Assembly: GCF_002099425.1 (NCBI RefSeq)
Contig: NW_018344160.1
Span: forward strand, 1,054,001-1,118,000
Direction of reading: 5' to 3'
DNA from: Phascolarctos cinereus
Lineage: Eukaryota; Chordata; Mammalia; Diprotodontia; Phascolarctidae
Length of the DNA stretch: 64,000 nt
Shown: piece after piece, positions 25,801 to 37,915 of the stretch
Layout of the letters: every line of letters starts with the position of its first letter
Numbering within the stretch: the first letter of the stretch is position 1
The notes under the pieces: model-generated
What the model saw: only the letters and a program-made list of their open reading frames with translations
Databases searched by the model: none
Told to the model about the DNA's origin: nothing
Translations under genes and position numbers: made by a program

Positions 25801-27564
25801 GTACTGGAAATGCTAGCTTCAGCAGTAAGAGAAGAAAAATAAATTGAAAGTATTAGAATAGGCAAAGAAGAAACAAGACTATCACTTTTCGCACATGATA
25901 AGATGGTATACTTAGAGAATTCTTGAGATTCAAGTAAAAAAAATTTTAAATAATAAAAACAACTTTAGCAATGTTATAGGCTATAAAATAAACCAGCATA
26001 AATCATTGGCATTTCTATATATTACTGCCAAAGCCCATCAGCAAGAGATTGAAAGAGAAATTCCATTTAAAGTTACTGTAGACATTATAAAATATTTAGG
26101 AATCTATCTACCTGAATAAACCCAAGAATTATATGAACAGAATTACAAAACACTTTTCATACAAATAAAGTCAGATCTATATAATTGGAAAAACATCAGT
26201 TGCTTATGGGTAGGCTAAGCTAAATTAATAAAAATCACAATTCTATCTAAACTAATTGACTTATTCAGTACCACACCAATCAAACTAACAAAATATTATT
26301 TTATAGAGCCAGAAAAAAAATAATAACATTCATTTGGAATAATAAAAGTTCCAGGATATCAAGGGAACCAATGAAAAGAAATGCATGGGAAGGTGGCCTA
26401 ACCATTCCAGATGTTAAATCATATCATAAACAGCAATTGTCAAAACTACTTGGTACTGACTAAGAAATAGAGTGCTGGATCAGTGGAATAGGTTGGGTAT
26501 GCAAGACACAGTAGTCGATGACCATAGTAATCTACTATTTGAGGAACCCAAAGACCCCAGCTTCTGGGATAAGATCTCACTCTGACAAAAACTGTTGGGA
26601 AAACTAGAAAAGAGTGTGGCAAAAACTTGGCATAGACCAAAATCTTCATGAAAGAAAATAAAGTCAAAATGAGTTCACAATTTAGATATAAAGGCTGACA
26701 CTATAAGCAAACCAGGAGAGCAAGGAATAGTTCACCTATCAGATTTCTGGAGAACAGAACAATTCATGACCAAACAAGAAATAGAGAATATTACAAAATG
26801 CAAAATGGATAATTTTGATTGCATTAAAATGAATTTTTTTTTGCACAAACAAAGCCAATGCAACCAAGATTAAGAGAGAAGCAAAAATTGGGAAATGATT
26901 TTTACAACCAGAACTGAATCCAATTTATAAGAATACAAGCTATTTATCAATTGGTAAAGTGGTCAAAGGACATGAATAGTGAGTTTTCTAAAGGAGAAAT
27001 TAAAGGTATTTATAGTCATATGAAAAAATGCTCTAAATCACTACTGATTCTCTAAATGCAAATCAAAACAACTTTGAGTTACCACATCACACCTATCAGG
27101 TTGTCTAACATGACAAAGCAGGAAAATGAAAAATGTTGGAGAAGATGTGGGAAATTGGAACATTAGTCCATTGTTGGTGGAGTTATGAATTGATCCAACC
27201 ATTTTGGAGAGCAATTTGGAACTATGCCCAAAGGGCTATACATATGCACATAACCTTTGACCCAGGAATCACATTTCTAGATCTGTATCCCAAAGAGATA
27301 ATAAAAATAGGAAAGGGACCCACATGTACAAAAATATTTATGGCAGCTCTATATTTGGTGGCAAAGAATTGGAAATTGAGGGGATGCCCCTCAATGGCTG
27401 AACAAGTTGTGGTATATGAATGTAATGCCTATTGTGCTATAAGAAATGATGAGCAAACGGACTCCAGAAAAACCTGGAAAGTCTTGTGTGGACTGATGCT
27501 GAGTGAAGTGAGCAGAACCAAGAGAACATGGTGCACAGTGACAGTCATGCGGCGTAATGGCTAA
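22831..27564 (+). pseudogene. L1 ORF2 remnant (endonuclease - reverse transcriptase - C-terminal domain)
   Basis: The N-terminus at 22831 reads MARKTQIVIITVNVNGMKSP, then ELIAECIKHLNSIIFCLQET: the APE-type endonuclease start with the NVNG and QETH motifs. The RT region follows at about 25300-25950: [16 protein letters not shown] is the fingers motif, and 'LFAHDKMVYLEN' near 25885 stands where the catalytic FADD box is expected, so that motif has lost its usual form. An intact 143-codon stretch at 27133-27564 (GTLVHCWWSYELIQPFWRA onward) is the ORF2 C-terminal domain. Numerous stops and shifts, plus an inserted antisense L1 at 23427-24353, break the frame. The product would nick target DNA and prime reverse transcription; this copy cannot. 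Confidence 0.85.
23427..24353 (-). mobile_element. 5'-truncated L1 inserted antisense into L1 ORF2
   Basis: Reading the plus strand, a T/A-rich tail complement is followed by the complement of the 3' UTR and ORF2 C-terminus ('cactcagcatcagaccatat', 'ccaggtttttctgaagtcag', 'caattctttgccaccac'). The host ORF2 stops at its left edge (NGYKSN) and resumes at its right edge (FFSEVHGTYTNIDHALGHKN). Target-site duplications 'gtaatgtactttt' (23414-23426) and 'ggaatatactttt' (24354-24366) differ at a few positions. It is the youngest insertion in this nest. Confidence 0.85.
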
Positions 27565-27959
27565 CTTTGATAGACTTAGCCCTTCTCAGCAATGTGAGGA
27601 TCTAAGACATTTCCAAAGGTCTCATGATGGAAGGATGCTATCTACATCCAAAAAAAGAACTATGGAGTTTGAATGCAGATCAAAGCATACTATTTGCTAT
27701 TATTTTTCTTCTGTTTTCTTTTGTTTCCACTTTCTTGTGGTTCCTCCTATTGTTTCTAAATCTTCCTAACAACATCACCAATGTGAAAATATTTTTTAAT
27801 AGGAATGTACATGTATAGCCTATATCAGATTGTGTGCCCTTTTGGCGAGGGAGGGACAGAGGGATGGGAAAAAAAATTTAAAACTCAAAACTTGTGAAAG
27901 TGATTGTTGATAACTCAAAATAAATTAATAAAAATAAATAAATAATCATCATTTAAAAA

Positions 27960-29044
27960 AAAGAATTATTTGATTTTAGTGAGTTTTTGACCTGTTTTTC
28001 CATTTGGCCAGTTATGCTTTTTTCAGGCATTCTTCTCTTCATTGGCTTTGTAGACTTCTTTTGCCATTTGGCCTAGTTTGTTTGTAAGGTGTTACTTTTG
28101 CTGTTATGCTACTGACTCATTTTTTCATCATTTTCTTGCATTGCTCTCATTTCTCTTCTCAGTTTTTCCCCTACCTCCATTGCTTAATTTTCAAAATTCT
28201 TTTTGAGCTCTTCCATGGCCTGAGACCAATTCATATTTTTTTGAGGCTTTGGTTTTATGATATTTGCCTTTCTTGTCTTCTTCTAAGTGTGTGTTTTATC
28301 TTCTTTTGTCACCAAGTAATTTTCAGCACTCATTGCTTTTTCTGCTGTTTGCTTATTTGGCTTTTAATTCTTTGTTAAAGTAGGGCTCAGATTCCAGGTT
28401 TTCAGAGATTCTTCTTGTGACCTGTTGCTTTTCAGTTCTTCCAAGGTAGTATGATTCAAGGAGAAATGTTTACCAGTGTCCTGGCCTGTGCTGTACTCTG
28501 TGAGTGGCCACAAACACTCTTTTATGCCCTGTAATTGTGAGTAGGGAGACTCTCCACTGGTTCTGCAAGCTGTGCTATGCTAGTGCTCTTCCTTGCCCTG
28601 AGACTGAAACCCAGGACTGTGACCCAGATGAGAGTATGGGCAAAGCAACAGAGTCCTGCCTTAGTGCTAACAAAAAGACTCCTATAATCTCCTACTCACC
28701 AGGTGTTCAACCCCCTGACCATCTGTGGGCTGAGAGCTCTGAAGTAGAAGCTGCCACTCCCAGTGTTGTTTTCATCACTCCCAAATTCTACACCTGGTTT
28801 GCTGAGGCCATGGGTATGTTGGCATGCCCTGACCTCGGCTGTCCTATTCTCTCACCCTGGTGAGACAGATCTTTCTTGCTGACCTTTCCAAGTTGTCTTG
28901 GACTGGAAATTTATTTCACTCAGTCTTTTTCTATTTTCTGCTGCTTTAAAATTCTTTTTAGATTCATTTTTAAAGGTATTTGGAGTATTTGTAAGAGAGT
29001 ATAGGTAAGTCCTTGCTTTTACTCTATCATCTTGCCTCCACCCA
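27960..29044 (-). mobile_element. Internally deleted L1, 5' part of split copy 1
   Basis: Minus-strand continuation of the element at 18690-20812. It holds the ORF1 N-terminal coiled-coil region (about 27980-28400) and the 5' UTR, ending at 29044 with the complement of the L1 5' end ('actctatcatcttgcctcca'). Left and right parts overlap only by the target-site duplication of the intervening L1. Plus-strand open frames such as 28106-28378 and 28504-28863 are shadows of this antisense sequence. Confidence 0.8.
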
Positions 29045-29121
29045 TCTTGAGGCCCGATTTGAGCTCAGGTCCTCTTGACTCCAGGCCTGGTGCTCCATTC
29101 ACTGAGTCATCTAGCTGCCCT
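29045..29121 (-). mobile_element. Marsupial CORE-SINE, 5' half of the split SINE
   Basis: 'gagctcaggtcctcttgact', 'ccaggcctggtgctccattc' and 'gagtcatctagctgccc' are the complement of the tRNA-like head of the SINE that begins at 18618. Together the two parts make one standard short-form SINE. Confidence 0.75.
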
Positions 29122-29429
29122 ATATTCTACATCCTTTTATTCATATTTCAGTGGCTTTATTTTCATGAATTCTGATAAAATAACTCCTATAATTTGGAAG
29201 GCCTTATCAAATTCTTTATAAAATTTCTGTCCCACATCATCATGGTAGTTTCTTTGTAAATCACTATCATGATCACTTACTGCAATAAAAGCTTTTTCTC
29301 AGTCTTTAGATACTTGGTATGATCAAAGAATTCATTACCAACTATCCAATCTGTTGGCATTCAGTTAGGTTAGAATAAAGAGTATATGGAGGAGAGAAAA
29401 GCAATGTCTTGCCTATTTATTCTCCTGTA

Positions 29430-29504
29430 TTATCTTATATTCCCCTACTTATTTGTTGCATATTAAATCCCTCACTATATTATAAGCTGCATGAAAATAA
29501 AGAC
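29430..29504 (+). mobile_element. L2 3' end, left part
   Basis: 'ctatattataagctgcatga' followed by 'aaataaagac' matches the L2 3' end segment 'agactgtaagctccttgagggcaggga'. The element resumes at 30451 after an L1 insertion. Confidence 0.65.
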
Positions 29505-30450
29505 TACACAAAGGATATGAAAGAAGAGGAAGTTTTCAGATGAAGAAATTAAAGCTATCTATAGTCATATGAAAAACATGCTCTAAATCACTACTGGTTA
29601 GAAAAATGCAAGTTAAAATGTCTCTGAGGTACTACATCAGATTGGCTAATGTGACAAAATAGGAAAATGATGAATTTTGGAGAAAATGTGAGAAATTTGG
29701 AACACTAATGCATTTCTTGGTGGAATTGTGATCCACCATTCTGGAGAGCTATGTTGAACTATGGCCAAAGGGCTATAAAAATGTGCATACCCTTTGACCC
29801 AGAAATACCTCTTTTAGGTGTGTATCCCAGAGAAATCATAAAAAGGGAAAAGGACCCACCTGTTCAAAAATATTTATAGCAGCTTCTTCTGTTGTGGCAA
29901 AGAATCAGCAATTGAGAGAATGCCCATTTATTGGAGAATGGTTGAACAAATTGTGGTTTATAAATGTAATGGAATAATATTGTTCAATAAGTAATGATAA
30001 CCAGGTGGATTTTAGAAAAAAATCTAATTGATTCTGAGTGAAGTGAACAGAATCAGGAGAACATTGTACACAGCAACAGCAACATTGGGCAATTACCGAC
30101 TTTGATAGACCTAGCTCCTTTCAGCAATGTGATGATCTAAGAAAATTCCAAAAGAGTAGAGATGCAAAATGTATCCACATCCCAAGAAAGAATTGTTGAG
30201 CCTGAATTCAGATCAAAGCATTCATTTTTTTTTTGTTTTTTCTTTCCCATCTTACTCTTTTGGTTCTGATTCTTCTTTACAACATGAATAATTTAGAAAT
30301 ATGATTGATATGATTGTAAATGTATAATCTATATCAGATTGCATGCCTTCTTGGGAGGGGGGAGAAAAATTTAGAACTCAAAATCTTCTAAAGGTTAATG
30401 TTGAAAACTAAATATAAATAAATAAATAAATAAATATTTGCTTTAAAACA
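29505..30450 (+). mobile_element. 5'-truncated L1 inserted into an L2
   Basis: L1 ORF2 C-terminal region ('agctatctatagtcatatga', 'gaggtactacatcagattgg', 'tttgacccagaaatacctct') and 3' UTR, ending in a (AAAT)n tail at about 30410-30440. Likely target-site duplications are 'gaaaataaagac' (29493-29504) and 'gaaataaaatagggac' (30451-30466). It is 0.95 kb and moderately diverged. Confidence 0.85.
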
Positions 30451-30555
30451 GAAATAAAATAGGGACAATATCTTATCTAAACTTTGAATTTCACCCTAGT
30501 GCTTAACAGACAATTTTATATATAGTAGACATTTAGTAAACATGTTCAATTGAAT
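30451..30555 (+). mobile_element. L2 3' end, right part
   Basis: 'agggacaatatcttatctaa', 'ccctagtgcttaacagacaa' and 'gtagacatttagtaaacatg' continue the L2 3' end that starts at 29430. Confidence 0.65.
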
Positions 30556-30559
30556 ATAA

Positions 30560-32740
30560 TAATCTTAAAAGTAATAAAATTTGTTACTAAAGGATAAAAA
30601 GTAGCATCCCCTTAACTAAAATTTTATTTTGTAATAAATTAAATGGTTAATTTATTTAAAAATTATAATTATACCTTATATTATACCAAAGAAGAATGAA
30701 TGACAGATCCACATGTATAGTGAGGCCCATTCTATGGCTTGAAGGAGGCAAAATAGACATTTCTAGCTTCTTCTCCACCCACTCTCCTCTAGGGGAAACT
30801 GTCATTACTGCTAGAATAGTAAATTGGCCTGTAGGCCACCACTCTGCCTTCCTCAGACAGAAGAAGTACAGGGCTAGAAGTATATCTATCTATTCCTTTA
30901 AATGTTGTTCTTTTAGGGGATATTATCAGACCTCCTAAGTTTTGATCACATTGTCATTTGGGTACAGAAAGGATACCACAAGCTCACTATATAAGGCTTG
31001 GCCAACCTCCCTGTGTAATAACAGTTGCATAATGAACATAGTGAACAGAAAAAAAAAAATATCCATTTATCCAAATCCTAACAAAGCAAAAATCAGAGAA
31101 TGTGTACGTAGGAGAATTTATGCCTGACAATAAAGAATGGAGGAGCTTTCCCATTGGAAGGAAGATAACTTAGCTCAATCATGAGCAAATACCTTGAATG
31201 TCACCCAAAGGAAAACTCTAAAATCTTCAATGTAGAAAACTAAGGATAAGAATATGATGGAGACTGCTAGTTTCTCTCATGTCTGCCCAGGGTCTTTCCT
31301 TCAGCAATGTAATATGGGTTTGGTATCTTCCATCTTCTGTCTCAAAGATGGAAGCCAGGAGCTACCAAATGATGAGTTCCCAGGAGGGATAGCTGATAAG
31401 TGAATCTGCCTCTCACCAACCCCTCCCATCCCTCAAACAGGACAGGGCTGCATCTCTATCAATAAAGAGAGATTTAGGACATGGATTAAATAGTTCTTAA
31501 TTTTTTTTCAGTTTTCTTGGATCTAGAAAAGATTACTGCTTATCACACTCCCTTCATTGCCACCCCCCCATACACACATTTTGAAAGAATTTTGAAAATT
31601 TCCAGGTACCATGACTGTATAACAGGGGCTTCTTTTCTGGTCAAATTTTTACATCCCCATGACTGTGTTAGCAAAGATTAGAATTCAAAACCTATGGTCC
31701 TGCCATAGTCATTGTTCTGTTTTCTTAAGGAGGAGTCAGAGGGCAGGCATATAACCGTTTCAGCAGAAGAAATGATAAGAATTCCTACTGTAAACTACAA
31801 CCTGTAAGTATTCTTTTATCTGAACCTCCCTTTGCTTGCCTCTATTTACCATGATTCTACTTGGGGCCCTAATATTTTCCATAAGATCTAATCACATATG
31901 ACTTAAAACATGTTTGATAAAAGGCATGTTTTAAATATTCATAGGTAATCTTGCTTAATTTGAAAAACTTTCCAAGCTGGAAAAAATGGACTAATTTATT
32001 TATTTGGCAGGTTTATTAAAGTGTTTTCATGTTCTACTAAATAAAAAAGAAGAAATTAATTAACACTATATCATTATTCTATGAACATGTTCCCAAATCT
32101 GAGAAATTCATAACATAAGACAATATATGTTCCATGTAACACCATGGTATTTTTAGTTAAACTTTGTACAAAATCAGTTTAACAACTTTTGAATTATGGC
32201 ATTTTACTGTCTAACAAAAACAAGTAACACTGAAATAAATCCCTGGATTTTAATTGACTTTTGTTTTTGCTGCAACTAATTGCTGTCTTTTCACAGCAAT
32301 GATAAGAAAAAGAAAAACATTAAAATAAAGACAATTTTTGAATCAAGAATTATCCTTAACTGATTGTTCCCATAACAAGTACATATTACAACTGTTATCA
32401 TAAGCTTGTTCATGTGAAAAAGAAAAGTGTGTGTTGCTTACCCATACTTTATGTCATTTCTAATTTACATATCACATTCCAAATATTTTGTTCGAATCAC
32501 AAGGGAGGGAAAAAAGAAGTGTTGGTGAAAGAATAGCCCTTAACTATGAGCTCTATCAAGCCGATGAAAAATTTAGCTTCTAAGCTTAATCTTAAAGTAA
32601 CTAATGCTATAGAAATTCAGGTTCATTGAATTCTTAAAGGAAAACCACTTTCAACTTTTGATCTAACTTCTTTAATTGTGTGCTTTGCATTACCTTAAAG
32701 TATTATGCCTTTAAAACAAGAAACTAGGCTATGCCAACGG
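30560..32740. other. Non-coding DNA, unclassified
   Basis: No gene was recognised. A TATA-like 'ctatataaggcttggcc' at about 30987 and an 'aataaa' near 31463 gave a passing LTR-like impression, but I could not find matching ends or a second copy. Open frames at 30696-30938 and 30942-31127 match nothing I know. Confidence 0.45.
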
Positions 32741-32741
<1 letters not shown>

Positions 32742-32785
<44 letters not shown>

Positions 32786-32863
32786 GAGAGAGAAAGAGAG
32801 ATAGAGAGAGACAGAGAGAGAGAGAGAGAGACAGAGAAAGAGGGAGACAGAGACTGAGAGAAA
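32742..32863 (+). repeat. Compound (AC)n(GA)n microsatellite
   Basis: About 20 AC units (32742-32782) followed by a GA-rich tract with GACA and GATA variants. The open frame at 32731-33063 starts inside this repeat and is not a gene. Confidence 0.95.
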
Positions 32864-32869
32864 TGGAAA

Positions 32870-35800
32870 TAAATTATAAAGAGTCTACTGAGGTTTGCAG
32901 TGTAAAAGGTAAGGACAGCAAGAATTATAGTGTGGCAAAGCTAGCCATTCAGGTTAAAAGGAATCTAGGAAGGGATTTTTACAAATATATCAAGAAAATA
33001 GAAATACCATTGCAAATAATAATATTCAGTAAGATAGATAAAATGAAAAAAAAATTTTTCTAGTGTCAACTCTTAGCCAGCAAGCTCTATATTATTTTGA
33101 AGCACAAAGGACTAAGAAGTTTGAAAGAGACAGAAAAATGTTACTAATTTCAAAGTAGAAAGGAAAACAGCTGGTCCTAACATTGTCTATGTAAGAAGTT
33201 CAGTTTTCTCTTTCAGCCATTTAGTAAACTGATAATAAAACAAAACAGACTTATATCTAGATGAACAAGTAAATAAACAGTGAAATACATGCTATATTTC
33301 CTTCCAAAATAAGTAAATTATAAAAGCACACTATGATGAAGCATGTAATTTACTTATTCATTTTTTTCTGGATCATAATATAATGCTTCTCAAAATAAAG
33401 ATTAAAATGGCTGCAAAAATCTTCAACATGAAAAAATTCCCTTAGACTGAAAAGTTTCTGAAGGGCTATAAATGAAGCATAAAAATAAATGATGCATTTT
33501 TGAGTCATATAGAGTTTTCTAATGAGGTGCCCTGGGAATAAAAGTTAGCTTGAGTTTTAAATCTTCATTAATGATATGAGAGAAAAATAAATAGAACATT
33601 ATTTTAAATCTTAAATACTGCTAAATTGGGAATAGCTGAAAACTGAAACCCATTACAATAAGAACTAACCTGGGTAGAAACAAAATTGAAAGTTGAGATG
33701 GAAAAGTAATATAAATATTAGCTTACTTTTAAGGCCTTGAAATAGGTAGGTGGGATTACAGATAAACCTTGCACTCAAAAATTCAAATGTTTCCTATAAT
33801 ATAATTTTGAGTTGATGTGGGTAATGTTGCAGTATATGTGATTGATCCCAGTTCATTATTTGACTAGTGGCATCCAATATTCCCTTAATATTTATTCATA
33901 CCTAATCCCCATTGATTATAAGTAACTCAACATTGTAGATGCCACTACTGTCTTCACCAGGCTTTCTTGGTAAACCAATTATAGAACAATGAAAATAATT
34001 CATAAGCTGTAAATTCTCATTCTCAAGTGTGTTCTGTTCACTTCTAATGAATCCAAAGTGGACATAGACATGGGTTCTAAATTAAAAAAGAAACTTTGAA
34101 GATCAATTACTCCAACATCTTTTATTATACACATATAAACAAACAAAAAACTTAGACAGAAAAAGTTAAAATTATCTGCCTAAAGTCACCTATTAAAAAA
34201 GCCCAGACTAAACCTCAGGTTTCCTTACCCTAAGTTTCCACAATGCTATGATGGACTTAAAACACAGTTGTGCATTCAAAATACTTTTATAAAGAATGTA
34301 CCTTCTTAAAAGTCTTAAATTTTTATTTGATTAAGAATGTTTAAGTAACTTTCCCTGAAAAGTGGGTTAACTGTGATCTTTAAATCCCTTTAAATCTATG
34401 TGAAAAGTACATGGAAGGGCACAATATCTGGATTTCAAAAAAAAAAAAGAGTAATTTGTTTTGGTAGTTAAAGAAAAGGAAAGATAGCCAGACTCCTAGG
34501 CTTTCACATGGCTCATTTCCCCCTCATAGGAAACATGGGAAATCCACTACATAATGTGTATAATGTGTTGTCACCAGTTGCCCTTGAAAGTATAGTTTAC
34601 AAAGCTCAAAGAAGAGGAAAAAGTTAATTCATATACAATTTTCATTAGATCTCAAGGACATTACTGGCATCCTCTCCTCTATCCCACCATGAATAACCCT
34701 TCCTCAGAAACCAGGCAACCTCAGTCACTTACAATTATGTAACAGGTATAGATCCCAGAAGGTGTTACCTCTCATGGTACCTCAAAGCATGGCATCTACT
34801 ACATTCTTCTATATCTTGTATCATTTAGAACTGTCTGTAACTGGTAGCCTCAACCTCTAATCTTTGTAGAGTTCTCCACAGTGCCCAATTAGTTGTGCAT
34901 GTGTTTTTCGATCTTAAAAATAACTTTTTTTATAAAACTTTTTTTTCTCTTATACAACTAAAATACAGAAAATATTTGTGCCCAAATGTAGTCAAACTCT
35001 CAATCACTTTCCATAGGGACTTTAAAAAGTCCTTTGAATTATATTCTTCTCTGAATGGTTTAGAGTTACTAAAGACTCAATCTTCCTCCTTTAGACTCAG
35101 TGAATAAATTTCACATTACTAGTGTCAAGGCCTAGGTTTGCTTCTTCATGTCATGATGCTGTACCTTATCGCTCTTCAATTTTTATTCTTTTGGTTCTTG
35201 GTTCTGTTGTGTTTTTTTCCAACCATATAGATTTTTCTGTTCCATTGGTCTTTTGTTATTCTGTAACTGATCAAGCATTTCTGTCATGTATGGGTTCTTC
35301 CTCACTGGGTAGTCATGAGGGTGCAGTCTCTTCAAGTGTTACTGTCTATACTGGTCTCTATTAGTTTTATCCCTTGGTGGCTTAAATGGATATTGTTTGT
35401 GGTCTTTAGGCCTTGCTACAGCTGTGAATATACAGAGAGCCATAGCTCTCAATGACCTTAAAACTCCCTGATACCTCTCTTTCCATGAGCCATGTATTCC
35501 CTCTTATATGGAAGTAGTTTCAACAATGTGTATCTTCCCAAGGGATGCTTAACAAATCATGGGGGATAGCAACCCAGATTCATCATGGTACATTCACATT
35601 TCTTGTTTTTAATTAAAAGCTATATTACTATTTAATCCACAAACTTAAATTATAGCTTCATAATTAAAACTGCAGGAGAACTCATAAGTGATCTAATTTG
35701 TCTTTTGTAACTAATAAGGAAACTGAGGCCCAGTAATGTTAAATGATTTTCCCGAGGTAACAAAGGAAGTAAACATCACTAATATGATTCCAAGATAGGA

Positions 35801-36600
35801 CTTGACCCTTCACAGTCAGTGTTCCCTCTACTGTATCACAATACATGTGCTGTTTGTGTGAATGCATCCACTATGCAAAACAAAATATTCATACCTCTAT
35901 GTGTTTGGTATTATACTAACTGGCCATGGTGTTCACCAACTTTTTGTATGTTTTGGTTATTGTTCGGTATTGGTTATGTTTTTGTTGAAGTTCTTGGGAG
36001 TAGAATGTTAGATCTGAGATTTCAGTGCTATGGAAACTACATTGCAGAAATTTTTTATTACCCAAGGGACTGGCAAATATTCTACTGCATAATATTAGAG
36101 AATTACCTGAGTAACTCAAAATTTAGTGTCATGCAGAGTGGATAGGTCAAATCTAGCACTTGAATCAACATCTTCCTCATGGGGAGGCAGGTTTTTCTAC
36201 TCATAAAAACAAGCTGCTACTCACAACATTATAAACAATAATATAACCACATATCCCTACTGAAACTGGTTAATATACTTAAAACAATAACATGTTCAAG
36301 TCAATAAAGAAATTATCTCATTTATTCAGTAAGGAAATACGTTCCTCCCATCTGTAATCAATTCTCAAACACATCCTTGATAGCTATCAATTATAGATTA
36401 CATCTCTCTTTTTTTATGGAATCAACAGAACCATTTCTCATGAAAAATGCCACAAGAATAAAATGAGTAGTTGTTTGCAAAATCATCTTTAGGAACCATA
36501 AAACTGATGATAAAATAAATGTTTGTCTACTGACTGACTGACAAAAAAGATGATCTCCACCCCGACCAAGAGAAAATTCTTAAGTATGAAACGCCCTTTT
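32870..36600. other. AT-rich DNA with two weak MIR-like fragments
   Basis: No coding sequence was recognised. Antisense MIR-like remnants are suggested at about 34150-34250 ('ctgcctaaagtcacctatta') and more clearly at 35690-35840 ('aataaggaaactgaggccca', 'cccgaggtaaca'). The Phe-rich frames at 34895-35107 and 35819-36145 show no domain. Confidence 0.45.
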
Positions 36601-36619
36601 CTGTTTTCCTTGGGGGCCA

Positions 36620-37523
36620 TCAGTTTTTGATTGGGTCATTTATTCTGTTCCTGAGCTTCCTCATGAAATTCTATATATCCTTATTTCTCAGGGTGTAAAT
36701 TAAGGGGTTCAGCATAGGGGAGGTGACAGCAAAAATTATAGTCATTGTTTTATCAATGGAGAAGGTGTAGACAGGCCTAACATACATGAACGTGCAAGGA
36801 ATAAAGAATAAGACTAAAATTGTAATGTGGGACATACAGGTAGAAAGCTTTGGGTTGGCTTTCTAGACTGTGGGTGTTCAGGGAGTGCAAGATGACCCCA
36901 TAGTAAATAAACATTGGAAAGATAACAATGCTCCTCCATTAACAACCACTGAGAGTCCAATGCACTGGTATAGACAAGTTCTAATAAGGGGTACATGTCA
37001 CAGATGAAATCATCAGTGCCATTAGGTCCACAGAAGGGTAGCCTGGAAATAAAAAGGAGCTAAACCACTGAATGAATGAAATCTACAACCCAGGTTATAA
37101 TCAGCAACATAACCCTTACATGGTATCTCATGATAACCAAATAATACAAAGGCTTACAGATGGCCACATAGTAGCCATAAGCCAATACCACCAAGAAGGA
37201 AACATCTTTACCACCACAGAAGTGTGAAATAAAAAGCTGGCTCATGCAGGGTTGGAAGGAAATAGTCTTCTTCTCATAGAACAAGTCTATGATCATTTTT
37301 GGGAAAATAGCAGTGAAAAAGCATCCATAAGAGACAAATAGGCAAAGAAGTACAGAGGTATACCAGAGTCTGGCTATAAATTACTTTGACCACAATAACA
37401 AAGTTTCTGCCCCATTGTTAAAATGTAGATGGTTAATAAAACAACAAATAATATTTTCTGAATCTCAGGATTCTGAGTGAATCCCAGGAGGACAAACTCA
37501 GTCACATTGTTCCTGTGATCCAT
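36620..37523 (-). pseudogene. Olfactory receptor pseudogene (OR4-like, class II)
   Basis: Read on the minus strand from the ATG at 37523, the sequence begins [20 protein letters not shown], a typical OR N-terminus with the N-glycosylation site NVT. The AYDRYVAIC motif after TM3 appears as AYGYYVAICKPLYY. TM4 to the second extracellular loop reads WVVDFIHSV, then [20 protein letters not shown], which resembles family 4 receptors. TM7 is recognisable from '[15 protein letters not shown]'. The length, about 900 bp with a single exon, fits an OR. Breaks include stops after about 50 codons, in the Q position after FIHSVV and after NKDI, plus at least two frameshifts, and the DRY motif is lost. A live copy would be an odorant GPCR of olfactory neurons. 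An LTR lies about 120 bases upstream in the same orientation. The family-4 assignment is my recollection of motifs; OR status is secure. Confidence 0.9.
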
Positions 37524-37640
37524 TATTTTTTCCCCCTTTCTTTCTGTAATGTATGAATTCAGAGGTCAAAATTGATCTATCTCAAGTAGGAGATAATGAC
37601 AAAGCTTTTTTTCGTCCAATGTTCCAGTCTTCCAACCTGA

Positions 37641-37912
37641 TGTCGGAGTTTAGAGGTTTAAGGGTGCTGAGACCCCAAATCAAGAAACATGAGTCCTGTC
37701 TGAACAAATTCGACCCAAGTCTCTTTCAGGCAAAGACAAGTTTTATTAGAACATCCATCATCTTGGCCAGACTCTTAAGGAACTGAACATTTGTGAACTA
37801 TTGGCTAGGTTATAAGAATCTGGGTCTTTAGCTAGGTTTTTAAGGAATCTGAGCATTGGCTAGTTTCTTAAGGAATCTGACCATTGGGTAGTTTCTTAAG
37901 GAATCTTAATGG

Positions 37913-37915
<3 letters not shown>
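37641..37915 (-). mobile_element. Endogenous retrovirus LTR fragment (same family as 62817-63039)
   Basis: On the minus strand the 3' part of an LTR is readable: 'gatgatggatgttctaataa' with the AATAAA signal, 'cttgtctttgcctgaaagag', and an end near 37641. The corresponding segments at 62900-63039 share the same order. Upstream of the polyadenylation signal the sequence is a minisatellite of imperfect ~36 bp units ('gattccttaagaaactagcc'). No PBS or coding region was recognised beside it, so it may be a solo or partial LTR. It is an old, decayed copy. Confidence 0.75.

Larger units (their letters stand above)
20813..27959 (+). mobile_element. Near full-length marsupial L1 (with a nested L1 inside ORF2)
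   Basis: The element starts with an L1 5' end ('gggagccaagatggtagaat' near 20870). It has a 5' UTR, a decayed ORF1 (about 21390-22220), ORF2 from 22831 and a 3' UTR with A-rich tail ending near 27959. ORF1 shows a Lys/Glu-rich coiled coil, then the RNA-binding region (fragments resembling ENRF...IIG and IERIHQSP). Diverged target-site duplications flank it: 20794-20812 and 27960-27978, both beginning 'aaagaat' and ending 'tttta'. Without the 0.93 kb nested insert its length is about 6.2 kb, normal for L1. Many stops and frameshifts make it inactive. It lies inside, and opposite to, the deleted L1 split between 18690 and 29044. Confidence 0.85.

Noticed and set aside
28504-28863. 119-codon plus-strand open frame
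   Set aside because: Lies antisense to the 5' UTR of the deleted L1; the same region in sister copies gives different frames.
30690-31490. Possible LTR with TATA-like (30987) and AATAAA (31463) signals
   Set aside because: No terminal TG/CA ends, no target-site duplication and no second copy in the window; the signals are common by chance in AT-rich DNA.
32731-33063. Open frame of 110 codons with Thr-His and Arg-Glu repeats
   Set aside because: Starts in the (AC)n(GA)n repeat; the remainder is AT-rich and shows no recognisable domain.
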